The notes under the pieces are model-generated. The model had not been told where the DNA came from, searched no databases, and saw only the letters and a list, made by a program, of their open reading frames with translations. The position numbers were made by a program, and so were the translations under genes. DNA of 64,000 nucleotides from Phycisphaerae bacterium (lineage in GTDB: Bacteria > Planctomycetota > Phycisphaerae > Tepidisphaerales > Tepidisphaeraceae): assembly GCA_025924315.1 (NCBI GenBank), contig JAICIO010000019.1:1-64000 (forward strand), written 5' to 3'. Positions 19,059 through 26,695 of the stretch are shown here, in pieces; position 1 is the first letter of the stretch, and each line of letters opens with the position of its first letter.

Positions 19059-21356
19059 ATGTTTCGCTTTTGTATATCCATGGGCTTCATGGTGTTCATC
19101 TGCGCCGCAGCAGCCGGGGCGCAGGAACGCAAAGGGAGGGACAACCTGCTGGATGATTCGAGCTTTGAGGTCGGGGTGGGCCATGCCTGGGGCGTGGCGC
19201 TCGGAGGCCAGCCATCCCGCGCAAGTTGGAATTTGTACTACGATGCGACGACCGCGGTGGATGGCAAGTCCAGCCTCAAGATCCCGACAACGCTGGTGCA
19301 GGTGGCACCGCAGCTTTCGCGGACGCAGTTCGCGATCGAGTCGCGGTCGTATCCCCTGAAGGCTGGCGCGAAATACACGCTGTCGCTCTTTATGAAGGCG
19401 GATAAGCCGCGGAATGTGACGTTCGGCTTGGCGGGGTTGGGGGCGATCGGCAAGGATCCGCGCGGCCGCGCCAAGCTGGAGCAGGAAACGCTCCCGCTCC
19501 GCAGTGTGGCGAAGCTGACGACTCAGTGGACGCGTTTCAGTGTCACCGGCGAGTTGCCTGAAGCAGCGCTCGGGCCCTATCACATCAAGTTGGAGTACCA
19601 CAGCGATGATCAGACGCCGGGGTTCGTGTGGATCGATGCGGTGCAGCTCCAAGAAGGCGAACTGAGCGGCTATGCCGCGGCGGAACCGGTGCAGGTTGGT
19701 TTTCGCTCTCCCGTCCCGGGAAACATTTACTACGACACCGAGCCCGCGCGGCTGGATCTGCTGGTTTATAACGCCGACGAAACCAGCGGGATCGCGAAGG
19801 TTAATTACACAGTTACGGACTTGTTTGATCGGCAAGTGGACAAGGGCAGTGCATCTGTCGATCTGGCGAAGGGAAAGAATATCGAGCAGTCGATCGACCT
19901 CTTCAACAAAAAGCGCGGCATCTTCCGCCTTCTTGCGAGCGTTGAGGGAAGCAACTCGGGCCCGGCGGAGCTGGTCTACTCTGTTCTTCCGCCCAATGAG
20001 CATCTGAATCAGATGTACGAAGCCGGCTTCCTCGGTACCGACACAAACCTAAGGCCCGACACGCTCGCGATTCTCAAACGCGCCAATTTCAACTGGGCGC
20101 TCAGCAAGTTCATTGCCCGATGGAACCTGGCGGAGCCCGAGCAAGGCAAATTCGTCTTCCACGATGAAGAGGTGGAGAACGCTCGAAAGGCGGGTGTGTC
20201 GCTGGTTCTGCAAATCTGCTGGACGAATCAGCAGGACCTCAACTGGGCGCTCAAGAATACTCCCAACGTCGGCGAGCGCGCAAAGGGCCACAGCGAAAAT
20301 TGGGACGATTCGGCGAAGGATCAGTTCCTTAAGGACGTCGCCGATTACACCTTCGCGATCGTTAGCCACTACAAAGGGAAGGTGAAATACTACGAACTGA
20401 CCAACGAGCCGTACTACAACTTCACGCCCGAGCAGATCGGTTGGGTCTACAAGGCGATGTCTGCCGCCGCGAAGAAGGCGGATCCGGATTGCATCGTGGG
20501 CATCAATACCGATTACCGCATCTATGTCGACGACAAAGGCCAATATGTCAGCAACCGTCCGCAGTATCTGCCGGAGCTGGTCAAAGCGCACGGTCTCGAT
20601 TACGCCGACGTTATTACCGCTCACTTCTACAACAACAACCTCGCGTTCTTTCTCCCCTGGGGTGAGCATCTGAAGAAGTACAAGAAGCCCGGGTGGAACA
20701 CCGAAACGGGTCCCACGCCGCCGAGCTTCTACAAAACCCTGCCCACCGCCGAGAGTATCCAAGGGGGTGATGAATGGTGGCCCAGGCATCAGCGGCCCGA
20801 CCTGATCAAGTTCACCGACATCATGGAGAAGAATCTGCTCTTTACGATCTCCGCCGGGCAGATGCAGAAATATTTCTATTACTTCAGCCGCTTCACCAAC
20901 TGCTCTCCCTCGCAGCCGACCAAGCGCGGCGCGGGCGGAAAGGACAACGTCGAATTCGACGGTGGACTGCGCAGCGGCGCTGTCGCGCAATCAATCGTCT
21001 CTCACTTTTTCGAGAACTGTCAGTACGCCTCGCGCTGCGCCATAGACCCGCGGTTGGACCTGTACCTGTTCCACGATGGCTCGGGGACAAAGGGGTACCT
21101 CTATGCGGCGCGCGAGCAGCCCAAGGCGCTGGCCCTCACATTCCCCGCATCGGCTGGAGCAATCGAGTGCTTCGATCTCATGACCAACGCGGTGTCGCTG
21201 AGCGCAAAGGCAGAGCTAATCGTGACTCCGCTGGTGACGTTCGTCCGCTCGCCGCTTCCGCCGGACGAGTTCGCCAAGGCGCTGCGAAACCTAAAGATTA
21301 GCGAATCCCCTCTGCCGGTGGAGAAAGTCTGGTATGGCAATTTCGAGGCGCAGTAA
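19059..21356 (+). CDS. exported clan GH-A-type glycoside hydrolase with N-terminal carbohydrate-binding-like domain
   Basis: A 765-residue secreted protein. AAGGAG precedes the ATG at 19059, and residues 1-25 are a signal peptide (ending AAAAGAQ). Residues 30-200 form a beta-sandwich like a carbohydrate-binding module (begins NLLDDSSFEVG, ends FVWIDAVQLQEG). A TIM-barrel catalytic domain follows from about 310. The probable acid/base glutamate is E450 in YYELTNEPYYN and the nucleophile E549 in PGWNTETGP, in the spacing of GH39/GH5-like enzymes. Substrate is not predictable. It sits between the two integrase fragments, in the opposite direction, so it probably arrived by a later insertion. Confidence 0.82.
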   Translation: MFRFCISMGFMVFICAAAAGAQERKGRDNLLDDSSFEVGVGHAWGVALGGQPSRASWNLYYDATTAVDGKSSLKIPTTLVQVAPQLSRTQFAIESRSYPLKAGAKYTLSLFMKADKPRNVTFGLAGLGAIGKDPRGRAKLEQETLPLRSVAKLTTQWTRFSVTGELPEAALGPYHIKLEYHSDDQTPGFVWIDAVQLQEGELSGYAAAEPVQVGFRSPVPGNIYYDTEPARLDLLVYNADETSGIAKVNYTVTDLFDRQVDKGSASVDLAKGKNIEQSIDLFNKKRGIFRLLASVEGSNSGPAELVYSVLPPNEHLNQMYEAGFLGTDTNLRPDTLAILKRANFNWALSKFIARWNLAEPEQGKFVFHDEEVENARKAGVSLVLQICWTNQQDLNWALKNTPNVGERAKGHSENWDDSAKDQFLKDVADYTFAIVSHYKGKVKYYELTNEPYYNFTPEQIGWVYKAMSAAAKKADPDCIVGINTDYRIYVDDKGQYVSNRPQYLPELVKAHGLDYADVITAHFYNNNLAFFLPWGEHLKKYKKPGWNTETGPTPPSFYKTLPTAESIQGGDEWWPRHQRPDLIKFTDIMEKNLLFTISAGQMQKYFYYFSRFTNCSPSQPTKRGAGGKDNVEFDGGLRSGAVAQSIVSHFFENCQYASRCAIDPRLDLYLFHDGSGTKGYLYAAREQPKALALTFPASAGAIECFDLMTNAVSLSAKAELIVTPLVTFVRSPLPPDEFAKALRNLKISESPLPVEKVWYGNFEAQ

Positions 21357-21407
21357 GCTATAGAAGGAGAAGCCGCTCGGGATCACGGGCAACCGTGCGA
21401 CCTCTCT

Positions 21408-21644
21408 TCAACCCCTCAACGCTTTGCAGCGCGTGATGTCGATCTCCAGACCAGCAGTTCGTTCTCTACCGCCCATTTGAACATGCGTTTCACTCGGAGT
21501 GCCATCGGGATGACGGCAATAGTCGCTGATGTGCTCACGGAATTGATCGATCAGCTTTGCAACGCTCAAGCCGCGTTGGCGACGCGACAGCGAAGGCATG
21601 GCGATTACCCGTGCACAAATTGATGTGGTCGGGCGGGGGGTCAC
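21408..21644 (-). pseudogene. N-terminal fragment of a tyrosine recombinase
   Basis: A minus-strand fragment contains RRQRGLSVAKLIDQFREH, then a DYCRHPDGTPSETHVQ stretch. This resembles the SAM-like arm/core-binding start of the long tyrosine recombinases frequent in Planctomycetes (pattern: SVxELxxxYxxHxxxYYxKxDGTPTSE). Similarity stops abruptly near 21476, and the remaining 20 residues are unrelated, which marks a break point. Same orientation and order as the C-terminal fragment 2.6 kb away. Confidence 0.55.
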
Positions 21645-21751
21645 ACCGTAATCGATTGGGCTTCAGCGCTTGGGATCTCATCCCGACTTTTACTTGCACA
21701 GATCCAGTAGATCGTCTTCGGGGCCCTGGACAGTCCATCTTCGCATCTGTC

Positions 21752-22366
21752 TTATTGGATGACAAAGCAGCACCTTGGGCGCTCAGACCGATCGCACTGT
21801 TCCTTGGCCGCGCGTCCGCTCAATTCGGCAACCAGCGCCTGTACGACAACACAGAGGCGCGGATGCTCCGTAACCACTTCAGAGAATGGACAGCCAAAAC
21901 CGATGACGAAAACCTGGCTATCGCTCTGCTCAAGTTTTGCCAAGCCGCCAAAATCTTCCAGGATCTGCAACGTCTTCTTCATGCGTTGTTCGAGTGAAAG
22001 ACCTTTCATTAAGTGAAGGTATGGTGCGGCCAGTCGTCGGCCCACTTCGCGCAGCCGGACCATCAACTCCTTTTCACCTGAGTCCGCCTCAAGCACCGCG
22101 AGCAAGGTTTGCAGCACCGGTGCATATGCCTTTGCGAAGAGCCGTTCTGCATCTGGAGTGATGTCATACATCGATTCTGGTTTGCGAAAACCGGGGCGCC
22201 TGCCCGATTGTCGGACCAGGCCACTGCGTTCGAGTCGCGCTAAGCTCGCTCGCACGGCGTTGTCCGTGACGCCAAGGGCCTTTGCCAATTCATTGACCGA
22301 GTGGGGCGCGCGGCGCAACAAGCGCAGTATTTCTCCCCGACTGGACTCAAACAGCTGAGGATCCAT
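21752..22366 (-). CDS. SufR-like winged-helix regulator with a cysteine-rich C-terminus
   Basis: A 204-residue DNA-binding protein. Residues 10-60 are a winged helix (SVNELAKALGVTDNAVRASL), and the C-terminal part carries C159 in GFGCPF, C172 in HPRLC, C191 and a C199-C200 pair. The CPF...HPxLC...C spacing is that of SufR, which holds an Fe-S cluster and senses iron-sulfur status, oxidants or NO. It is transcribed away from the DoxX-like gene and shares a 126-bp gap containing two palindromes, so it most likely represses that operon. The extra CC near the end is unusual. An ArsR-like metal sensor without a cluster is the alternative. Confidence 0.82.
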   Translation of the reverse strand: MDPQLFESSRGEILRLLRRAPHSVNELAKALGVTDNAVRASLARLERSGLVRQSGRRPGFRKPESMYDITPDAERLFAKAYAPVLQTLLAVLEADSGEKELMVRLREVGRRLAAPYLHLMKGLSLEQRMKKTLQILEDFGGLAKLEQSDSQVFVIGFGCPFSEVVTEHPRLCVVVQALVAELSGRAAKEQCDRSERPRCCFVIQ

Positions 22367-22392
22367 GTTGCTCCTTTGGATTCGTCACAATG

Positions 22393-22441
22393 TATTGAAT
22401 TACTCTATCATTCAATAAGTCAAATTATATGTTGACTTATT
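22393..22441. promoter_or_regulatory. two overlapping palindromic operators in the divergent promoter
   Basis: TATTGAAT-N9-ATTCAATA (22393-22417) and AATAAGTCAA-N8-TTGACTTATT (22414-22441) are both perfect and overlap by four bases. The right arm of the second includes TTGACT (22432-22437), a good -35 box for the plus-strand DoxX-like gene. The stretch is markedly AT-rich compared with its surroundings. The SufR-like regulator next door is the obvious ligand. Confidence 0.75.
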
Positions 22442-22491
22442 ACGGTGGATAGGTCTAGGGTCGTTTGTATCCAAACTTACAGGGAGCCCAA

Positions 22492-22944
22492 ATGGATCAA
22501 GTAACCCTCTCATCGCCTCTTGGAACTCGATTCACCCGCAATCAGGCTGCACTTAGCGATCCCGCGTATCAGGCCTATCAACTCTTGCGGGTGGGTTTCA
22601 TTGCGGCGCCGATCATCGCGGGGGCCGACAAGTTCTTCCATTTGCTCGTCAACTGGGACAACTACTTGGCCCCCGTGGTCGATCGTGTCCTCGCTGGGCA
22701 CGGTCACGCCTTCATGCTCATCGTGGGCGTCATTGAGATCATCGCAGGCATCGGCGTAGCGCTTCGCCCACGGATCTTCTCATACGTCGTGGCGGTCTGG
22801 CTGCTCGGCATCATCGTGAACCTGCTGTTAATTCCCGCATCAAACCCGTTGCCGCACTATGACGTGGCGCTGCGAGACTTTGGTCTGTTGCTCGGCGCGT
22901 TGGCGCTGGGACGACTCAGCGGACGTTTTGCGCGGTCTGCGTGA
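22492..22944 (+). CDS. DoxX-like membrane protein (copy 1)
   Basis: A 150-residue protein with four membrane segments. It contains DKFFHLLVNWDNYLAP near residue 45, GHGHAFMLIVGVIEIIAG near 75 and a final MPHYD/LPHYDVALRD segment, all shared with its paralogue at 41627-42076 (about 70-75 percent identical by eye). DoxX-like proteins sit in the inner membrane near redox enzymes. A GGGAG site precedes the ATG at 22492. It is the first gene downstream of the SufR-like operator and is followed by AhpD-like and flavoprotein genes. Confidence 0.8.
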   Translation: MDQVTLSSPLGTRFTRNQAALSDPAYQAYQLLRVGFIAAPIIAGADKFFHLLVNWDNYLAPVVDRVLAGHGHAFMLIVGVIEIIAGIGVALRPRIFSYVVAVWLLGIIVNLLLIPASNPLPHYDVALRDFGLLLGALALGRLSGRFARSA

Positions 22945-23004
22945 TTTGTTCTGCGCGCCAACGGAAAGCATCAAACAATCATCGAAAGGAAGGAGCTTCA
23001 CGTC

Positions 23005-23373
23005 ATGTCACCGCAAACACCGATCTATCCGACCACCACCAGCGAGTTCGTTGAGGAACGGAATGCGCTGGCGCCGAAGACAGCGGAAGCATTCAAAGCA
23101 TTTAGCCAGCGCGTCTTTGCCGACGGGGCGATCTCTGCACAGACGAAACAACTGATCGCTGTTGCCGTCGCGCATGTGACCCAGTGTCCCTATTGCATCG
23201 TCGGGCACACTCGATCCGCGCTGCGGCATGGGGCGACGCCCGAAGCAATTATGGAAGCGATCTGGGTCGCGGCCGAAATGCGCGCAGGAGGGTCTGTCGC
23301 CCATTCTGTGTTAGCGATGGAGATGATCTCGCAGGTTCGGAATGAAAAGTCGGAAGTGAAGGTGGCGCAATGA
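23005..23373 (+). CDS. AhpD/carboxymuconolactone decarboxylase-family protein
   Basis: A 122-residue protein of the AhpD-like fold. The redox-active motif CxxC followed by a histidine is present (VTQCPYCIVGHTRSALRHG), as in alkylhydroperoxidase AhpD, which passes electrons to peroxide reductases. The start ATG at 23005 has a GAAAGGAAGGAG ribosome site. It overlaps the next small gene by four bases. Role in peroxide or peroxynitrite detoxification is inferred from family and neighbours. Confidence 0.85.
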   Translation: MSPQTPIYPTTTSEFVEERNALAPKTAEAFKAFSQRVFADGAISAQTKQLIAVAVAHVTQCPYCIVGHTRSALRHGATPEAIMEAIWVAAEMRAGGSVAHSVLAMEMISQVRNEKSEVKVAQ

Positions 23374-23576
23374 TGCAGATAAACCCTGAAGAGCTCGTGC
23401 GGTTGACGAGAGATCTTCCCGAAATAGGACTTCACCGCGGAGACTTGGGGGTTGTTTGCAGCAAATGGTTCGACCCGAACACTGCGTTCGAGGTTGAGTT
23501 TCAGCCGCATTCTTCCGACTTGCCGGTGCGCGCTCTGCTGATGCCGGACCAGATCGAGAAGAACGAGAATGCGTAG
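23370..23576 (+). CDS. small DUF4926-like protein
   Basis: A 68-residue protein beginning MMQINPEELVRLTRDLPE and containing GLHRGDLGVV, then FEVEFQ and a terminal LMPDQIEK. This is the pattern of DUF4926, a small SH3-like beta-barrel often found beside toxin-antitoxin or regulatory genes. It overlaps the stop of the AhpD-like gene, so it is translationally coupled. Function unknown. Confidence 0.6.
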   Translation: MMQINPEELVRLTRDLPEIGLHRGDLGVVCSKWFDPNTAFEVEFQPHSSDLPVRALLMPDQIEKNENA

Positions 23577-23677
23577 ACGCGGCGAACGAGGGAACGAGTT
23601 CGCACGCGAATATCGGAAGTCTCTTTGTTTGGAAGAGCACTTGTCTTATCGGAGTGTGATTCTTGAAAGGAATATGT

Positions 23678-23920
23678 ATGTGGGACGGTTTCACTGGCGA
23701 ACGGATTGATGTCCGGGTTGATGAGAGGTGTGGTGCGTACATCATGATCGAACCTGCGCGCATCAGTCCCGTCGAAGAACTGCTTCGACAGAACAATATT
23801 CCGTTCAAATTGGAGGATGGCGCCAGTTCGTGCAGAGGCACGCCGGAAGCAGCGGTGATCGAGTTCGGAAAAGATGCGGATCTCGAGAAGATCCAGCGCG
23901 TGTTGGACAGCGCAGCGTAG
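23678..23920 (+). CDS. small protein of unknown function upstream of a flavoprotein
   Basis: An 80-residue protein. The ATG at 23678 is chosen because GAAAGGA lies six to seven bases upstream. It begins MWDGFTGERIDVRVDE and contains RISPVEELLRQNNIPF, which has the feel of a ferredoxin-like alpha/beta fold with no cysteine cluster (only two cysteines). No family is recognised. It lies 36 bp before the flavoprotein gene and is probably in the same operon. Confidence 0.6.
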   Translation: MWDGFTGERIDVRVDERCGAYIMIEPARISPVEELLRQNNIPFKLEDGASSCRGTPEAAVIEFGKDADLEKIQRVLDSAA

Positions 23921-23956
23921 CGGATCAAACACGAATGCCCCAGGAAGGTCCAAGTC

Positions 23957-25159
23957 ATGCCCAGGGAAACATACGCATACGTCATCATCGGAGGCGGGTT
24001 GGCGGGTGCGGCGGCGGTGGAGGGCATCCGGGAAGTCGATCAACGGGGATCGATTCTCCTCCTCGGCGCGGAGAAAGATCCGCCCTACGACCGGCCTCCC
24101 TTGTCGAAGCAACTCTGGACCGGAGGGAAAACGGTCGCAGAAATTGTTCTGCACGATGAGGCATTCTACGAAAAGAACGCGGTGGACCTGCGCCTCGCGA
24201 CCGAGGTAACGCAAATCGATGCGGCTGCGCACACGATCCGCGACAGCCAGGGCAACGTCGATCACTATGAACGACTGCTCCTGGCGACAGGAGGCACGCC
24301 ACGTCGCCTGGACATTCCGGGCGGCTATCTGGAGGGTGTCAGCTATTACCGAACGCTCCACGATTACCATCAGTTGCGGGCGACTGCGGTCGAGGGAAAG
24401 TCGGTTCTGGTTATCGGGGGCGGATTCATCGGTTCGGAGCTCGCGGCGTCACTGCGTACGAACAAGCTCGCAGTGACGATGGTGTTCCCTTCGCGGTGGC
24501 TCGTGTCGCGCGTGTTCCCCGAAGCGTTGGGACGCTATTTGACGGAGCAGTATCGCGCCAAGGGCATTGAAATTCTCGACGGCGATATTCCGCTGTCGAT
24601 TCAGCGGGAGAGAAGCGGGTATTTGACGCGGACGCGGGCAGGCCGCGAGATCCGCACCGATCTTGTCGTTGCGGGCATTGGCATCACGCCGAACGTATCG
24701 CTCGCGCAAACCGCCGGACTTTCCGTCGGGAACGGGGTGATCGTAAACGAGTTTCTGCAGACCTCCGCACCGGACATCTATGCGGCCGGCGATATCGCGC
24801 TCTTTCCGGAGGCCGGCTTCGGACCGCGGCGACTGGAGCACTGGGACAACGCCGTCAGCCAGGGCAAGCATGCCGGTCGCAACATGGCCGGCGCGCGCGA
24901 GCGCTTCACCTCCCTTCCGTTCTTCTTCTCTGACCTGTTCGAATTTGGATATGAAGCGGTCGGCGACATCGACAGTCGGCTGACGACCTTTGCGGACTGG
25001 CAGGAGGAAAACAAGACCGGTGTGATTTACTACCTGGACGGCAACCGCCTGCGGGGCGCGATGATGTGCAACGTCTGGGGAAAGGTGGACGCCGCCCGCG
25101 CGCTCATACAAAAGAACGAAGTGGTATCAGTGGAAACCTTGCGCGGCGCGATCCAGTGA
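23957..25159 (+). CDS. FAD/NAD(P)H-dependent reductase (ferredoxin/rubredoxin reductase or AIF-like)
   Basis: A 400-residue pyridine-nucleotide disulfide-type flavoprotein. The FAD Rossmann motif is [14 protein letters not shown] at residues 9-22, the NAD(P) Rossmann motif [16 protein letters not shown] near 155, and the second FAD contact [15 protein letters not shown] near 270. A C-terminal reductase/dimerisation domain of about 90 residues follows. It has no redox-active CxxC, so it passes electrons to a separate partner such as a ferredoxin or the AhpD-like protein. It ends the SufR-regulated run, if that run is a single operon. Confidence 0.88.
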   Translation: MPRETYAYVIIGGGLAGAAAVEGIREVDQRGSILLLGAEKDPPYDRPPLSKQLWTGGKTVAEIVLHDEAFYEKNAVDLRLATEVTQIDAAAHTIRDSQGNVDHYERLLLATGGTPRRLDIPGGYLEGVSYYRTLHDYHQLRATAVEGKSVLVIGGGFIGSELAASLRTNKLAVTMVFPSRWLVSRVFPEALGRYLTEQYRAKGIEILDGDIPLSIQRERSGYLTRTRAGREIRTDLVVAGIGITPNVSLAQTAGLSVGNGVIVNEFLQTSAPDIYAAGDIALFPEAGFGPRRLEHWDNAVSQGKHAGRNMAGARERFTSLPFFFSDLFEFGYEAVGDIDSRLTTFADWQEENKTGVIYYLDGNRLRGAMMCNVWGKVDAARALIQKNEVVSVETLRGAIQ

Positions 25160-25283
25160 CCGTACAGGCAGAAGCACCTGCTGGGTGAGATCGCCGACAA
25201 CCGTGAGGCAACTGCGAAGACGATCAGTCCGAAACCTCACTCGTGCCAGAGGCGAACCCGTTACGCGGCAAGGAGTCAATCGA

Positions 25284-25634
25284 ATGATTCAACTCAAAAG
25301 AGCTTACGACAAGCCATCGCCAAAGGATGGTTCAAGAATCCTTGTCGAGCGACTCTGGCCGCGAGGACTGTCCAAGGAGAAGGCGGCGCTGGACCTTTGG
25401 CTGAAGAACGTGGCCCCAAGTACGGAACTCCGCAAATGGTTCGGCCATGACCCCGCGAAATGGAAGAAGTTTGAGCAGAGATATTGGAAGGAGCTTCGCG
25501 GGCAGAAGGAGGCGGTGGACTTCTTGCGCCACAAAATCAAGCAGGGAACCGTCACACTCGTATACGCCGCACACGACGAGGAGCATAACGGCGCTTTGGC
25601 CCTGAAGGAGTTTCTGGAGCATCGGAAGGGCTGA
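25284..25634 (+). CDS. DUF488 family protein (YeaO-like)
   Basis: A 116-residue cytoplasmic protein. AAGGAG lies eight bases upstream of the ATG at 25284. Family signatures are [20 protein letters not shown], then [31 protein letters not shown] and the ending [23 protein letters not shown]488 proteins are widespread and uncharacterised. It lies just downstream of the flavoprotein gene. Confidence 0.9.
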   Translation: MIQLKRAYDKPSPKDGSRILVERLWPRGLSKEKAALDLWLKNVAPSTELRKWFGHDPAKWKKFEQRYWKELRGQKEAVDFLRHKIKQGTVTLVYAAHDEEHNGALALKEFLEHRKG

Positions 25635-25896
25635 GTGACGGCATGACCAGGCCACAAGGACGCAGGGACGGCGCACGTTCGAGGCGCGATTCCGCTGGAA
25701 AAAGATCGGCGGCGGAAATGGCGGGATCCAAGCCCGCCAGGCGCGGCGCTGTGAGGGCACTTTCGTCGCGATCGAGCCGCCGAATATCGGATCGCGTCGA
25801 GGAGGCCTCGATGGATTCGTTCCCATGCAGCGATCCTCCAGGATATGGACACGCTTGACGATAAGGGCGGGCGTTGATGAGGAGAAGGTGGCACAG

Positions 25897-26691
25897 ATGA
25901 ATGATCAAACCAACCCCGGGCGAGCGGTCATTCTCCGCATACGGCGCCAAGACCGGCCGGATACGTTGCCGCGCTGGGAAGAGTTTTCCGTGCCGCGCCG
26001 GCCGAACATGAATGTGATTGCCTGCCTTCAATTCATCGCCGCCAACCCTCTCACCACGGATGGAACGAAGACGACTCCTGTTGTCTATGACAGCGGCTGT
26101 TTGGAAGAGGTGTGCGGCGCCTGCACGATGGTCATCAACGGCAAAGTGCGTCAGGCCTGTTCGGCGTTGGTGGACAAGCTCAGCGAACCGACCTCCGGCG
26201 CGGGCGCTGCCGGCGAGCCGATTACGCTCGAGCCGATGCGGAAATTCCCGATCGTCCGCGATCTGTCCGTCGATCGTCAGCGACTGTTTGACGACCTCGC
26301 GCGCGCGAAGTGCTGGGTCCCGATCGACGGTACGCATGATCTTGGTCCGGGACCGACCATCTCAGATGAATTGCAGGAAGAGCGCTATCCGCTGTCGCGC
26401 TGTATCAGCTGCGGCTGCTGCCTTGAAGCGTGTCCGCAATACACCCCAGCCAACCGCTTTGTGGGCGCTGCGATTTTTAGTCAGGTGAATTTATTCAACG
26501 TTCATCCGACTGGCAAAGCGCTGAAGGACGATCGGCTGGACGTGATGATGGGCGAGGGCGGCATTGCGGATTGCAGCAAGGCCGGCAATTGCGTGGTGGT
26601 TTGCCCGAAGGACTTGCCCAATCTGAAATCCATCGCAACGGTTGGCCGGCAAGCGACGCTGGCCGCCCTCAAGAACTTCTTCGGCGGATAG
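25897..26691 (+). CDS. orphan succinate dehydrogenase/fumarate reductase iron-sulfur subunit-like protein
   Basis: A 264-residue protein with the three Fe-S sites of SdhB/FrdB. A plant-type 2Fe-2S is visible in DSGCLEEVCGACTMVING followed by a fourth Cys 12 residues on. The C-terminal half has CISCGCCLEACPQY and CSKAGNCVVVCPKD. No flavoprotein (SdhA) or membrane subunit gene is nearby. The next gene begins five bases after the stop and encodes a cytochrome b-molybdopterin fusion, so this protein probably feeds or drains electrons for that enzyme. The start at 25897 follows GAGAAGG. Confidence 0.87.
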   Translation: MNDQTNPGRAVILRIRRQDRPDTLPRWEEFSVPRRPNMNVIACLQFIAANPLTTDGTKTTPVVYDSGCLEEVCGACTMVINGKVRQACSALVDKLSEPTSGAGAAGEPITLEPMRKFPIVRDLSVDRQRLFDDLARAKCWVPIDGTHDLGPGPTISDELQEERYPLSRCISCGCCLEACPQYTPANRFVGAAIFSQVNLFNVHPTGKALKDDRLDVMMGEGGIADCSKAGNCVVVCPKDLPNLKSIATVGRQATLAALKNFFGG

Positions 26692-26695
26692 GCGA

